DNA of 64,000 nt from an uncultured Lachnospiraceae bacterium (GCA_900319245.1 ONNQ01000003.1:1-64000), one strand, 5' to 3'. Shown: positions 42,346 through 53,127, counted from the stretch's first letter. The notes: generated from the sequence alone by a model not told the origin. Made by a program: numbers and translations.

Positions 42346-43164
42346 TCACAGCCCCTGGTTCTCGGGATCCACCTGCTTTTTGAGCTCCTTGAGCTCTCCG
42401 TAGATGGCGTCGTTGAGGACCTTGATGTAGGTGCCCTTCATACCGGAAGAGCGGGATTCGATGACGCCCGCGGACTCAAACTTTCTGAGCGCGTTGACAA
42501 CGACGCTTCTTGTGATCCCCGCCTTGTCGGCGATCTTACTGGCTACCAGGATTCCCTCGATGCCGCTCAGTTCCTCGAAGATATGCACGATCGCATGCAT
42601 CTCTGTGTAGCTGAGCGTATTGATGGCGGACTTGACGACGTTGATCTTGCGATTCTCCTCTGCCGTCTCCTCTGTCACGGCGCGAAGCATTTCAAGTCCG
42701 ACAACCGTCGTGCCGTATTCGCACAGAATGATATCGTCGATGTCAAATCCGTCGCCGTTATTATAGATAAATACGGTGCCGAGTCTCTCGCCTGCGATCT
42801 CGATCGGCGCGATGATGCCCACATTGCTGCAATCCTCTTCTTTGACGAAACCAAGTGTTCCCAGGATCACATTTTCGTTGGTGGATAATACACCCAGGAA
42901 GCGCTCGTTGAGCGCCGCGTCGATAAAGGTGCCGACCTGATCCGTGATCAGATCACTCAGGATCGGGATCTCCTTGTACTCGCCAAAACCGAGCACCTTC
43001 CCCTTCTTACTGATCACAAGAATGTTGGATTCGAGCACATCGCTCATCACTCTGCAGATATCGCTGAAGACGACTTTCCCGGTGTCATTATTATGAAGCA
43101 GTCTTTCAATTTTTCTGGTGTTGTCCAGAAGTTTCACATTTCCAATTGCCTGTGTCCTGTTCAC
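42346..43164 (-). CDS. codY: GTP-sensing pleiotropic repressor CodY
   Basis: A 272-residue CodY, which senses GTP and branched-chain amino acids and represses nutrient-acquisition genes during growth. The N-terminal GAF domain is followed by the near-invariant winged helix with A-S-K-I-A-D-K-A-G-I-T-R-S-V-V-V-N-A-L-R. The start is GTG with AGGT upstream. It lies 45 bases after topA, an arrangement common in Clostridia, and ends at a strong terminator. Confidence 0.97.
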   Translation of the reverse strand: MNRTQAIGNVKLLDNTRKIERLLHNNDTGKVVFSDICRVMSDVLESNILVISKKGKVLGFGEYKEIPILSDLITDQVGTFIDAALNERFLGVLSTNENVILGTLGFVKEEDCSNVGIIAPIEIAGERLGTVFIYNNGDGFDIDDIILCEYGTTVVGLEMLRAVTEETAEENRKINVVKSAINTLSYTEMHAIVHIFEELSGIEGILVASKIADKAGITRSVVVNALRKFESAGVIESRSSGMKGTYIKVLNDAIYGELKELKKQVDPENQGL

Positions 43165-43209
43165 TTCTATACCTGACCTTTCAGTATACTGATTATCAAT
43201 TTCCGGATG

Positions 43210-45327
43210 TCATTCCTCAGATTTGTTGTCTTCTACATAGCCGCAGTCCTGGTCTGCACAGACCAGCCTGTTTCCTTTTTCCAGCATGATCCCGCCGCAC
43301 CTGGGGCATCTCTTCGCAGACGGCTTCTGCCAGCTCATAAAGTCGCACTCGGGATTTCCCATGCATCCGTAATACTTGCGGCCCTTCTTGGTCTTTCTGA
43401 CGACGATGTCCTTGCCGCACTTGGGGCAGGCTACGCCGATCTTCTCATAGTAGGGCTTGGTGTTGTGGCACTCCGGGAATCCCGGACAGGCAAGGAATTT
43501 GCCGTGCGGCCCATACTTGATGACCATATGCCTTCCGCAGTTCTCACAGACTTCTTCCGTCTCCTCGTCCGCGATCTTGACCTTTTCCAGATCGATCTCC
43601 GCCTGCTTGACCGCCTCGTCAAGATCCGGGTAGAAGTTTTCAATGACGGTCTTCCACTTCACGCTGCCATCCGCAACGCCGTCGAGAAGTCCCTCCATAT
43701 GTGCTGTGAAGGCAGGATCGACAATCGAGGGAAACGCGCGCTTCATCATGGAATTGACAACTTCGCCCATCTCCGTCATGTAAAGGTTCTTATCTTCTTT
43801 GACAATGTAATGTCTTGCCAGGATCGTTGTGATCGTCGGTGCGTACGTGCTGGGGCGGCCGATGCCCTGCTCCTCCAGTGCCTTGACCAGCGATGCCTCC
43901 GTAAAGTGCGGCGCCGGCTGCGTAAAGTGCTGTTTGGGATCAAAGTGATCGAGGGTGAGCACGCTGTCCGTATCGAGATTGACTGACAGCTTCTCATTCT
44001 TTTCTTCCGACTCCTCCTGGTTGTATACGCACTGATAGCCGTCGAAGAGAAGCCTCGATGTCGAAGCCGTAAACAGGTATGTTTCATCCGCGCAAATGCG
44101 GACCTGCGTATTCTCAAATTTCGCTGCACTCATGCGGCTTGCGACAAAGCGCTTCCAGATCAGGTTGTACAGACGGTACTGGTCTCTCGAAAGAGAGTCC
44201 TTAATCACAGCCGGAAGGAGTTCGAGATCGGTGGGACGGATTGCCTCGTGCGCGTCCTGGATCTTGGCCTCGTTCTTGCCGTTTTTCTCCTGCCTGAGCA
44301 GGTATTCTTCGCCGTAATGCGCGCTGATATAGCCGGCTGCGGCTGCCTGGGCCTCATCGGAGATGCGCGTGCTGTCTGTTCGAAGGTACGTGATCAGCGC
44401 CACAGTGCCGCTGCCCTTGACCTCTACGCCCTCGTAGAGCTGCTGCGCGATGCGCATCGTCTTGGACGTCGAGAAGTTGAGTGCGCGGCTCGCTTCCTGC
44501 TGCAGGGTAGAAGTTGTAAAGGGAAGGGGAGACTTTCTTGTCCTCTCAGACCGCTTGACCTCTGTGACCTTGAACGCCGCGTCCTTCACAGCGTCTGTGA
44601 TCGCTGTGACCTGGTCTTCTCTTTCCAGTTCCTCTTTGACCGCCTTTTGCTCTTCGCCGATTCTTCCGTAGTAATGCACGACAAAAGGCTTTTTACTGCC
44701 ATCTGCCGCAAGGAATGCGTCCAGTGTCCAGTATTCCTTGGGGATAAACGCGTTGATCTCTTCCTCTCTGTCCGCGATCAGTCGAAGCGCCACAGACTGG
44801 ACTCTTCCCGCGGAGAGGCCTCTCTTGACCTTCTCCCACAGAAGCGGCGAGATCCTGTACCCCACGACGCGGTCCAGTATTCTTCTTGTCTGCTGCGCGT
44901 CCACAAGGTTCATGTCAATGCCTCTTGCGTTCTTTAAGGACTCTGTCACCGCTTTCTTCGTGATCTCGTTGAAAGTAATGCGGTACACTTCCTTGTCCTT
45001 CATCTCATCGAGCTTTAAAGCGGCCACCAGATGCCAGGAGATTGCTTCGCCCTCGCGGTCAGGGTCCGTTGCGAGATAGATGCGATCGGCTTTTTTGACT
45101 TTCTTTCTAAGATCCGCCAGCAGTTCTCCTTTGCCCCGGATCGTTATATATTTTGGCTGATAATCATTGTCGACATCGATTCCCATTCTGCTCTTGGGAA
45201 GATCTCTGACGTGGCCATAGCTGGCCGCCACTTCGTAATTGGATCCCAGAAACTTCTTGATCGTCTTCACCTTGGCCGGCGACTCCACGATGACCAGATT
45301 ATGCTTGCGTTTACGTGCTGCTGCCAT
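43210..45327 (-). CDS. topA: DNA topoisomerase I
   Basis: A 705-residue type IA topoisomerase that relaxes negative supercoils. The Toprim domain opens V-I-V-E-S-P-A-K and has D-P-D-R-E-G-E-A; the active tyrosine is in T-Y-L-R-T-D-S-T-R; G-R-V-Q-S-V-A-L is present. The C-terminus has three four-cysteine zinc ribbons (from about residues 585, 630 and 670). AGAGG precedes the ATG. Next gene in the run is codY. Confidence 0.97.
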   Translation of the reverse strand: MAAARKRKHNLVIVESPAKVKTIKKFLGSNYEVAASYGHVRDLPKSRMGIDVDNDYQPKYITIRGKGELLADLRKKVKKADRIYLATDPDREGEAISWHLVAALKLDEMKDKEVYRITFNEITKKAVTESLKNARGIDMNLVDAQQTRRILDRVVGYRISPLLWEKVKRGLSAGRVQSVALRLIADREEEINAFIPKEYWTLDAFLAADGSKKPFVVHYYGRIGEEQKAVKEELEREDQVTAITDAVKDAAFKVTEVKRSERTRKSPLPFTTSTLQQEASRALNFSTSKTMRIAQQLYEGVEVKGSGTVALITYLRTDSTRISDEAQAAAAGYISAHYGEEYLLRQEKNGKNEAKIQDAHEAIRPTDLELLPAVIKDSLSRDQYRLYNLIWKRFVASRMSAAKFENTQVRICADETYLFTASTSRLLFDGYQCVYNQEESEEKNEKLSVNLDTDSVLTLDHFDPKQHFTQPAPHFTEASLVKALEEQGIGRPSTYAPTITTILARHYIVKEDKNLYMTEMGEVVNSMMKRAFPSIVDPAFTAHMEGLLDGVADGSVKWKTVIENFYPDLDEAVKQAEIDLEKVKIADEETEEVCENCGRHMVIKYGPHGKFLACPGFPECHNTKPYYEKIGVACPKCGKDIVVRKTKKGRKYYGCMGNPECDFMSWQKPSAKRCPRCGGIMLEKGNRLVCADQDCGYVEDNKSEE

Positions 45328-45473
45328 AATAACCTCTTACTGTGTATTGATTTAGGTCCGCCCGAATTATCACATAACTTCCCGTATCATCGCTGATTTA
45401 TGAAAAGATTTGTCACAAAACAGACAAACTTCGGGTACTATAACACAATTTCATCTCTATTTGCAAGACCTTT

Positions 45474-46937
45474 TCATGAACCGAAAAGCTTTCTTTTTCT
45501 CTCGATCATCTCGTCTATATTGCTCATATAGATCTCCACCTCCTTGGCGTCGTCGCACCGCTCGATCCGTCCTCCGGGGAAGACGCATTTGGAGATGCTG
45601 CCGGCGCCGAGGGCCAGGATCGACTGCTTCTCTTCCATGATCAGAATATTATAGATGCCCGCTTTGCCCTCCCGGGCGTATCCGACGTTCTCGAAGTTGC
45701 CGGACATATTCTTCTGCCTGTACAGATAGTAGGGCTTCATGCCCATGTCCGCCGCTCCCTTCGCGGCGATCTGCATGCTCTCGTCCGTGTTGTTGATCGA
45801 CGTAAAGCCGTTTTTTTCGATCCATTTGTGGAGCCTGGAGGCTCTTTTGATCGCCAGGGAGTGGACCGTCAGATCGTCCGGCTTCAGGCCCCCGATCACG
45901 TCAATCGTGTACTGCACGTCCTCCGGCGTCTCACCCGGAAGTCCCAGGATAATATCCATGTTGATATTGTCAAATCCGGCTTCCCGCGCCAGCGTAAAGG
46001 CGTCGATGGTCTGCTGCGCGCTGTGCTGTCTGCCGATCAGCTTCAGGGTTCTGTCCAGCATGGTCTGCGGATTGACGCTGATTCTTTCTACGCCGCATTC
46101 CTTGAGGACAGACAGCTTCTCGGCGGTAATACTGTCCGGTCTGCCCGCTTCGACCGTAAATTCCTGCAGCCTTCCCAGGTCAAAATACTGCCCGATCATT
46201 CTGATCAGCCGCTCCGACTGGGCCGGCTCCAGCGTCGTGGGCGTGCCGCCGCCGATATAGAGGGTGTCCAGTATTTTGCCCTCCATAAGAGGCGCGGAGG
46301 CCGCCATTTCCCGCTCCAGCGTGTCCAGATAGGCGTCGACCCGCGCCTTCCAGGACGAGAGCGGAAAAGAAGTAAAGGAGCAGTACAGGCAGGTCGTCGG
46401 GCAGAACGGAATTCCCACATAGAGGCTGTAGCCGTCCTCATAGTGGATATCCGACAGGATCCGCCGCTCCCGGTCCGCGATGTCGGCCGCAAGGGCGGCT
46501 TTCTCGGAGCTCACCAGGTGCTCCCTCTCCATAAAGAGGGCGGCTTCTTCCACCGAATCTCCCTCTTTGAGCCTTGTCATTGCGATCTTGGTGGGGCGGA
46601 TGCCGATCAGCTCGCCCCAGGGGAGTGTGGTCCCCGTATGCGCGCAGAGCATCTCGTACAGGAGGTGTTTGGCCGCCGTCTTGCACTCTGTGCTCTTCTC
46701 GTTATAAACGATTCCCTCCGGCGCCTGCACGCTCTTTGTGACTGCAGGCTGGTCCGCCGGCAGGATCGTCATGTCAATGTGGTCGTTTTCAAAACAGACA
46801 CGAAGAAAAGCCGGTTCGGGATATTTCCTTACGTCCGGCTCTCCAACAAATACCTTGACTGTCTCCTGGGGATAGAATGCTTTCAGGAGAGAGTGGATTT
46901 CATATCTATATAGTTCGATGTTTTCTACAGCTATCAT
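45474..46937 (-). CDS. hemZ: Coproporphyrinogen dehydrogenase-like radical SAM protein HemZ
   Basis: A 487-residue radical SAM enzyme of the HemN/HemZ group. The cluster motif C-P-T-T-C-L-Y-C lies near residue 170, after a ~165-residue N-terminal extension typical of HemZ; G-G-G-T-P-T and G-L-P-G-E-T are SAM-binding and barrel motifs. HemZ has been linked to oxygen-independent coproporphyrinogen oxidation, but true activity in heme-negative anaerobes is doubtful and heme chaperone roles are possible. The ribosome site is weak. It follows the MBL hydrolase gene by 55 bases. Confidence 0.88.
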   Translation of the reverse strand: MIAVENIELYRYEIHSLLKAFYPQETVKVFVGEPDVRKYPEPAFLRVCFENDHIDMTILPADQPAVTKSVQAPEGIVYNEKSTECKTAAKHLLYEMLCAHTGTTLPWGELIGIRPTKIAMTRLKEGDSVEEAALFMEREHLVSSEKAALAADIADRERRILSDIHYEDGYSLYVGIPFCPTTCLYCSFTSFPLSSWKARVDAYLDTLEREMAASAPLMEGKILDTLYIGGGTPTTLEPAQSERLIRMIGQYFDLGRLQEFTVEAGRPDSITAEKLSVLKECGVERISVNPQTMLDRTLKLIGRQHSAQQTIDAFTLAREAGFDNINMDIILGLPGETPEDVQYTIDVIGGLKPDDLTVHSLAIKRASRLHKWIEKNGFTSINNTDESMQIAAKGAADMGMKPYYLYRQKNMSGNFENVGYAREGKAGIYNILIMEEKQSILALGAGSISKCVFPGGRIERCDDAKEVEIYMSNIDEMIERKRKLFGS

Positions 46938-46992
46938 TTTTTGGTCTACCAGTTATCTTTACGCGGGGACCGTTTCCCGGTCCCGCGCCGTA

Positions 46993-47637
46993 TTATACAA
47001 AGTAATTGTATTTCTTTTCGTGCTCGATGGACGTAAATCCGCCGTGTCCGGGATAGACGATCGTATCGTCCGGAAGCGCAAACAGTTTGCCCCGCACAGA
47101 CTCCACCAGATCGTGCATATCGCCGGTCGGAAGGTCCGTTCTTCCCACAGATTCCTCAAACAGGGTGTCGCCGCTGATCAGGATCGGCGATCCGCCTGTC
47201 TGTTCCGCGTCTATATAAAAGCAGCAGCTTCCCTCCGTGTGGCCGGGCGTGTAGATCATTGTAAGCGTGATCCCGGCGACTGTGACCGACTCGCCGTCGA
47301 TCAGATAATGATCGGCCGTGACCGCGCAGGGCCTTCTGATATCCGACGAGCCGTTCAGCGAAGCGTCATTCATGAACTCTCTCTCATAAGCGCTCGCGTA
47401 GACAGGCGCGCCGCTGGCCTCCCGGAGCGCCTTGACGCCCAGAATGTGGTCAAAATGGCCGTGGGTCAGAAAGATCGCCTTGACCGTAAGCCCCTGCTTT
47501 GTGAGTTCCTCATTGATCTCCCTGCCATGGTCCGCGGGATCGAAGACGATCGTCTCGCTCTCCCCTTCCCTGTGCAGGTAATAGAAATTGGTCTGGATCA
47601 TGCCGACCATATAACATCCAATGACAATTTTCTTCAT
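46993..47637 (-). CDS. MBL-fold hydrolase, glyoxalase II-like
   Basis: A 214-residue metallo-beta-lactamase-fold hydrolase. Metal motifs T-H-G-H-F-D-H, the later G-H-T-E-G, S-G-D-T-L-F and P-G-H-G are in order, as in glyoxalase II-like thioester hydrolases, the C-terminal dimer domain of true glyoxalase II being absent. GGGAGGA precedes the ATG. The rel-MBL-hemZ order is frequent in Clostridia. The substrate is unknown. Confidence 0.86.
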   Translation of the reverse strand: MKKIVIGCYMVGMIQTNFYYLHREGESETIVFDPADHGREINEELTKQGLTVKAIFLTHGHFDHILGVKALREASGAPVYASAYEREFMNDASLNGSSDIRRPCAVTADHYLIDGESVTVAGITLTMIYTPGHTEGSCCFYIDAEQTGGSPILISGDTLFEESVGRTDLPTGDMHDLVESVRGKLFALPDDTIVYPGHGGFTSIEHEKKYNYFV

Positions 47638-47662
47638 CGTGTCCTCCCAAGGAAAAACAAAA

Positions 47663-49969
47663 TCAGCCGTTGGTTCTCTTGACGGCCTGTACGCCCTTGA
47701 TATTCTGGAGTTTGCCGCAGATCTCCTGCAGTTCTTCGATACTCTTGACTTCAAAGCTGATCGTCAGTGTCGCGATGCCGTGCTTACTGGTCATCGTGTT
47801 GACTTTCAAAATATTGATATTTCTCTCAAAGAAATTCTTGGTCACGTCGTTGAGAAGGCCCGCCCTGTCGTTGGCATAGATATTGATCTCGGATACGAAT
47901 CCGGCCTCTTTTTTGTCCAACGCGCCTTCCGCCCAGGCCGCTTCGATGACGCGCGCCTTATTCTCCTCGTCAAGATTCACGACATTGACACAGTCTGCGC
48001 GATGGATCGAGACGCCTCTTCCGCGGGTCACAAATCCAACGATCGGATCGCCGGGCACCGGATTACAGCACTTGGAGAAGCGGACTGCCACGTCATGAAT
48101 GCCCTTGACGATGATCGATCCCTGTCCCTTGCTGTGCATATGGGGCTTGTGCTCGGAGATCTCTCGCAAGACTTCCTCATCGCTGAGCTGCTTCTTGTGG
48201 TCCTCCTCATAAAGCTCGTGGAGCTTGTTGACGACCTGTCCCTCTTTGAGTCCGCCGTGTCCGATCGCCGCCAGAACGGCGTCCCATTCGCGGAAGCCAT
48301 ACTTGCGCAGGATCGTCTCTTTATACTCAGGCTTTAACAGATCCGCGATCACATATCCCTTGGACTTGCAATACGCGTTCATCAGTTCCTTGCCGCTGGC
48401 GATGTTCTCTTCCTTCATCTCCCTGCGGAACCACTGATTGATCTTATTGCGCGTAGAGGCGCTCTTGGCGATACTCAGCCAGTCCGGGCTCGGTCCCTTG
48501 GAGTTCTGGGACGTCATGATCTCGATCCGGTCTCCGTTGTGGATCCTGTAATCGATATTGACGAGCTTTCCGTTGACACGGGCGCCGATCATCCGGTTTC
48601 CGACCGCGGAATGAATGGAATAGGCAAAGTCGATGGGCGTTGAGCCGGCCGGCAGATTTTTGACCTCGCCGCGGGGCGTAAAGCAATACACGCTGTCCGA
48701 GAACAGGTCCAGATCGCTCTTTAACAGATCCATGAACTCCTTGTTGTCGGACATGTCTCTTTGCCACTCCAGGATCTGGCGCAGCCAGGCGAGCTTCTCC
48801 TCTTCTTTATTCTCGGGGTTCTTGCCATCCGACTCTTCCTTATATTTCCAGTGCGCCGCGATACCGTATTCAGCGGCCCTGTGCATGGCGAAAGTGCGGA
48901 TCTGGATCTCAAAGGGCTGGCCGGTGGGACCGATCAGCGTCGTGTGCAGAGACTGATACATATTAGGCTTGGGCATCGCGATGTAGTCCTTGAACCTGCC
49001 GGGAATCGGCTTGTACATCTCGTGAATAATACCCAGTGCGGCGTAACAGTCTTTGACGGAATCCACGATGATCCGCACTGCGAAAAGATCATAGATCTGG
49101 TCCAGTGCCTTGCCCTGGTTGACCATTTTCTTGTAGATGCTGAAAAAGTGTTTGACACGTCCGTCCACCTTGCCCTCGATGCCGGCCTCTGTGATATGCT
49201 TCTTCACGTCGAGCACAATTTCCTGGACGTATTTCTCCCGCTCGGATTTGCGCTGTGCGACCTTCTCTACGAGGTCGTAATAGACGTCCGGCTTGAGATA
49301 TTTTAAAGAAAGATCATCCAGCTCGACTTTGATCCTGGAAATTCCGAGTCTGGATGCAATAGGCGAATAGATATCGATCGTTTCCTGCGCGATCCGGATC
49401 TGCTTCTCCGGCGGCATGTGTGCCAGGGTGCGCATATTGTGGAGACGGTCGGCAAGTTTGATCAGGATGACACGAATATCCTTGGCCATGGCCAGGAACA
49501 TCTTGCGTAAGTTGCGGGCCTGCATTTCCTGCTGGACCTGGGTCTTGTCGTGGTAGTCGCCGGAAAGCTTGAGTTTTTCCAGCTTGGTGACGCCGTCGAC
49601 GAGCAGCGCGACGTCGGATCCGAACTGTTTCTCGATCTCTTCCTTGGTCATGATCGTATCTTCTACGACGTCATGCAGAAGTCCCGCTGTAATGGTCTCT
49701 TTGTCGAGCTCGAGATCTGCAAGGATCAGCGCGACGTAGAGAGGATGGATGATATAAGGCTCGCCGGACTTTCTCTTCTGTCCTTCGTGCGCCTTTCTGG
49801 CCACTTCATACCCCTTTTCGATCAGAGAGATATCGTCAGAGGGGTGATATCTGCGGACACGCTCAATAACGTCCGAATACAGTTCCTCCGGGCTTAAAAA
49901 CTCACCAATATCCTCGATCCTTCCGCTGTCAAATTCCGTAAAGGCTTTCTCAGAGATGTTGTCGGTCAT
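47663..49969 (-). CDS. Bifunctional (p)ppGpp synthetase/hydrolase
   Basis: A 768-residue long RelA/SpoT homologue (Rel), which makes and degrades the stringent alarmone. The HD hydrolase domain has L-L-H-D-V-V-E-D, the synthetase domain has R-F-K-D-Y-I and Y-Q-S-L-H-T-T, then E-I-Q-I-R-T; TGS (~residues 410-470), helical, and ACT (~690-768) domains follow. Both active sites appear intact, so it is bifunctional. It affects GTP levels and hence CodY, encoded a few kilobases downstream. AGGTTGG lies upstream of the ATG. Confidence 0.95.
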   Translation of the reverse strand: MTDNISEKAFTEFDSGRIEDIGEFLSPEELYSDVIERVRRYHPSDDISLIEKGYEVARKAHEGQKRKSGEPYIIHPLYVALILADLELDKETITAGLLHDVVEDTIMTKEEIEKQFGSDVALLVDGVTKLEKLKLSGDYHDKTQVQQEMQARNLRKMFLAMAKDIRVILIKLADRLHNMRTLAHMPPEKQIRIAQETIDIYSPIASRLGISRIKVELDDLSLKYLKPDVYYDLVEKVAQRKSEREKYVQEIVLDVKKHITEAGIEGKVDGRVKHFFSIYKKMVNQGKALDQIYDLFAVRIIVDSVKDCYAALGIIHEMYKPIPGRFKDYIAMPKPNMYQSLHTTLIGPTGQPFEIQIRTFAMHRAAEYGIAAHWKYKEESDGKNPENKEEEKLAWLRQILEWQRDMSDNKEFMDLLKSDLDLFSDSVYCFTPRGEVKNLPAGSTPIDFAYSIHSAVGNRMIGARVNGKLVNIDYRIHNGDRIEIMTSQNSKGPSPDWLSIAKSASTRNKINQWFRREMKEENIASGKELMNAYCKSKGYVIADLLKPEYKETILRKYGFREWDAVLAAIGHGGLKEGQVVNKLHELYEEDHKKQLSDEEVLREISEHKPHMHSKGQGSIIVKGIHDVAVRFSKCCNPVPGDPIVGFVTRGRGVSIHRADCVNVVNLDEENKARVIEAAWAEGALDKKEAGFVSEINIYANDRAGLLNDVTKNFFERNINILKVNTMTSKHGIATLTISFEVKSIEELQEICGKLQNIKGVQAVKRTNG

Positions 49970-50026
49970 GCTGCCAACCTGATCCTTTCCGTTTTCTGAT
50001 TTCTAAACTTTTCATAGAGTATTGCC

Positions 50027-50055
50027 ATTATAAGATTATTTGTCAAGTACGTCAA
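50027..50055 (-). promoter_or_regulatory. Promoter of the rel-MBL-hemZ run
   Basis: On the minus strand TTGACG (50050-50055), a 17-base spacer and TATAAT (50027-50032), with a leader of about 50 bases. A second TTGACA lies within the spacer but too close to serve as -35. Confidence 0.75.
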
Positions 50056-50075
50056 ACAGTATTGTCTGAAAATTA

Positions 50076-50340
50076 TCCGGGATGTGAGAATATAACAGCA
50101 CCTACGTCCGAAATGCTTCGCATTACGGACTATGGGCGGACAGAGGCGCTTCGCGCCTTGAACGGGGTGTGATTATAAAACAGCACCTACGTCCGAAATG
50201 CTTCGCATTACGGACTACCGGCGGACAGAGGCGCTTCGCGCCTTGTCCGAGATATGATAATACAACAGCACCCACGTCCGAAATGCTTCGCATTACGGAC
50301 TATGGGCGGACAGAGGCGCTTCGCGCCTTGTCCGCCCCGA
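50076..50340. repeat. Three-copy 85-bp tandem repeat with paired hairpins
   Basis: Three units with an exact 85-base period lie between rel and groEL. Each has an AT-rich spacer ending in A-C-A-G-C-A-C-C, hairpin A (GTCCG..AATGC-TTC-GCATT..CGGAC at 50106-50130, 50191-50215 and 50276-50300), and hairpin B (GGCGGAC..GGCGC-TTC-GCGCC..GTCCGCC, complete in copy 3 at 50305-50336, trimmed in copies 2 and 1). It accounts for most of the 448-base gap. Short open frames through it are by-products of the repeat. It is likely a dispersed, REP-like element of this genome, inferred from structure. Confidence 0.9.
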
Positions 50341-50417
50341 ATAAGCATAAAAAAACGGCCCGATGAACAAGCTCATCGGGCCTTATTATTTATGCTTATT
50401 CGAGGTGCTGTTTTATA
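50174..50417. repeat. 15-bp inverted flank pair around the hairpin repeats
   Basis: TATAAAACAGCACCT (50174-50188, the start of repeat unit 2) occurs as its exact reverse complement at 50403-50417, ending against the groEL stop codon. The pair brackets part of the array and the groEL terminator, as terminal inverted repeats of a small element would. Confidence 0.65.
50349..50382 (-). terminator. Intrinsic terminator of groESL
   Basis: On the minus strand GGCCCGATGA and TCATCGGGCC form a 10-bp stem followed by G and seven T. An outer inverted pair AATAAGCATAA / TTATGCTTATT (50340-50400) could extend it into a longer cruciform. Confidence 0.9.
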
Positions 50418-52079
<1,662 letters not shown>

Positions 52080-52364
52080 TTACTCGATCACAGCGAGGAT
52101 GTCGCTCTGCTTGACGATGATGAATTTCTCGTCCTCGAGCTTGACCTCTGTGCCTGCATACTTGGAATAGATGACCTTGTCGCCGGTATTGACTTCCATC
52201 TTGACTTCCTTGCCGTCAACAACGCCGCCGGGGCCGACAGCAATGACTTCTGCCTGCTGGGGCTTCTCTTTCTCCTGACCGGGAAGAACGATGCCGGATT
52301 TGGTTGTCTGCTCAGCTTCGAGCTGCTTAAGAACGACTCTGTCTCCTAAAGGTACTAACTTCAT
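52080..52364 (-). CDS. groS: Co-chaperonin GroES
   Basis: A 94-residue GroES. The mobile loop region (T-K-S-G-I-V-L-P) and P-L-G-D-R-V near the start are canonical. It caps the GroEL ring. GAAGGAGGC precedes the ATG. First gene of the operon behind the CIRCE element. Confidence 0.98.
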   Translation of the reverse strand: MKLVPLGDRVVLKQLEAEQTTKSGIVLPGQEKEKPQQAEVIAVGPGGVVDGKEVKMEVNTGDKVIYSKYAGTEVKLEDEKFIIVKQSDILAVIE

Positions 52365-52423
52365 ACTTACGCCTCCTTCATTTCGCGTGAATGATCTTTT
52401 TTAAATCCAATGTTTTGGAATTG

Positions 52424-52450
52424 TTAGCACTCATCTACATTGAGTGCTAA
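52424..52450 (-). promoter_or_regulatory. CIRCE operator (HrcA-binding)
   Basis: TTAGCACTC, nine bases, GAGTGCTAA: a perfect CIRCE element lying just downstream of the groES promoter. It predicts an HrcA repressor elsewhere in the genome. Confidence 0.97.
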
Positions 52451-52461
52451 CTCTAGTTGGT

Positions 52462-52490
52462 ATAATAGTTTTATCCCCATTCGATTGCAA
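52462..52490 (-). promoter_or_regulatory. Promoter of groESL
   Basis: On the minus strand TTGCAA (52485-52490), a 17-base spacer and TATTAT (52462-52467). The start site would fall at the edge of CIRCE. The following 150 bases (52491-52638) are strikingly AT-rich, with no gene I can support. Confidence 0.75.
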
Positions 52491-52638
52491 CTTTGCAAAT
52501 TACTGCTATTTCTCTTATTTTCTGCTATATTCTATTGTTTTCTTCATTATTCTCACATTTGCTTTATTTGCACAAGTTTTTCATCTTTAATAATTAGTTT
52601 ATATTTACGAATCCTCCCCCTTTCCTGTTCAGAGGGTC

Positions 52639-52667
52639 TTGCATACCGGATAGCACCGTGCTATAGT
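52639..52667 (+). promoter_or_regulatory. Promoter of the 87-residue unknown gene
   Basis: TTGCAT (52639-52644), a 17-base spacer and TATAGT (52662-52667), giving a leader of about 48 bases. Confidence 0.65.
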
Positions 52668-52670
52668 ATA

Positions 52671-52689
52671 TGTAGTTTTTAAAACTACA
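52671..52689 (+). promoter_or_regulatory. Palindrome at the start site of the 87-residue gene
   Basis: TGTAGTTTTTAAAACTACA is a perfect inverted repeat around a central T, overlapping the predicted start of transcription. It could be an operator, or a stem at the 5' end of the mRNA. Confidence 0.55.
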
Positions 52690-52721
52690 TTAAGTGTTTT
52701 TTAAAATCAAGGAGGCATGTT

Positions 52722-52985
52722 ATGACTGTTAAAGAACTCAAGGTTTTCTTCAAAGAACATCTCGTTCCTTCTCATTTATATAACCTCAAAGGCGGCACAC
52801 ACGGAGGAAGGATCTGTCTTTCTAAGACCCGGCAGAACAGCTGGGAAGTCTATTTTTGCGAGAAGAAGAACAAGATCGGTCTCATGCAGTTCGCGACCGA
52901 GAGCGAGGCGTGCCAGCGGATGATGGACGAAGTCCGCAAAGTCATGGAGCAGATATACGGCGTCACCTGGAAGGGACTAGCCTGA
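52722..52985 (+). CDS. Small protein of unknown function (87 residues)
   Basis: An 87-residue soluble protein with no family that I recognise. It starts M-T-V-K-E-L-K-V-F-F-K-E-H, has a central beta-like part (G-R-I-C-L-S, W-E-V-Y-F-C-E) and ends in a helix. Support for it being real is a consensus AAGGAGG seven bases before the ATG, its own promoter with a palindrome at the start site, a strong terminator, and gene-like codon use. It stands alone on the plus strand between groESL and ppdK. Confidence 0.78.
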   Translation: MTVKELKVFFKEHLVPSHLYNLKGGTHGGRICLSKTRQNSWEVYFCEKKNKIGLMQFATESEACQRMMDEVRKVMEQIYGVTWKGLA

Positions 52986-53052
52986 TCAGGCGTTGCGCCA
53001 TGCCAGAAATATAAAGCCCATATACTACAAAATTTATAATAATCCCGTTATA

Positions 53053-53092
53053 AAACCCGGTTTCAAAGTGATCCTTTGGAGCCGGGTTTTTA
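53053..53092 (+). terminator. Terminator of the 87-residue gene
   Basis: AAACCCGG and CCGGGTTT close a longer imperfect stem (TTCAAAG with CTTTGGA) with a small loop, followed by TTTTTATT. Confidence 0.82.
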
Positions 53093-53127
53093 TTACCTTT
53101 ATAACAGCTTTTTGCATGCAGATATAG

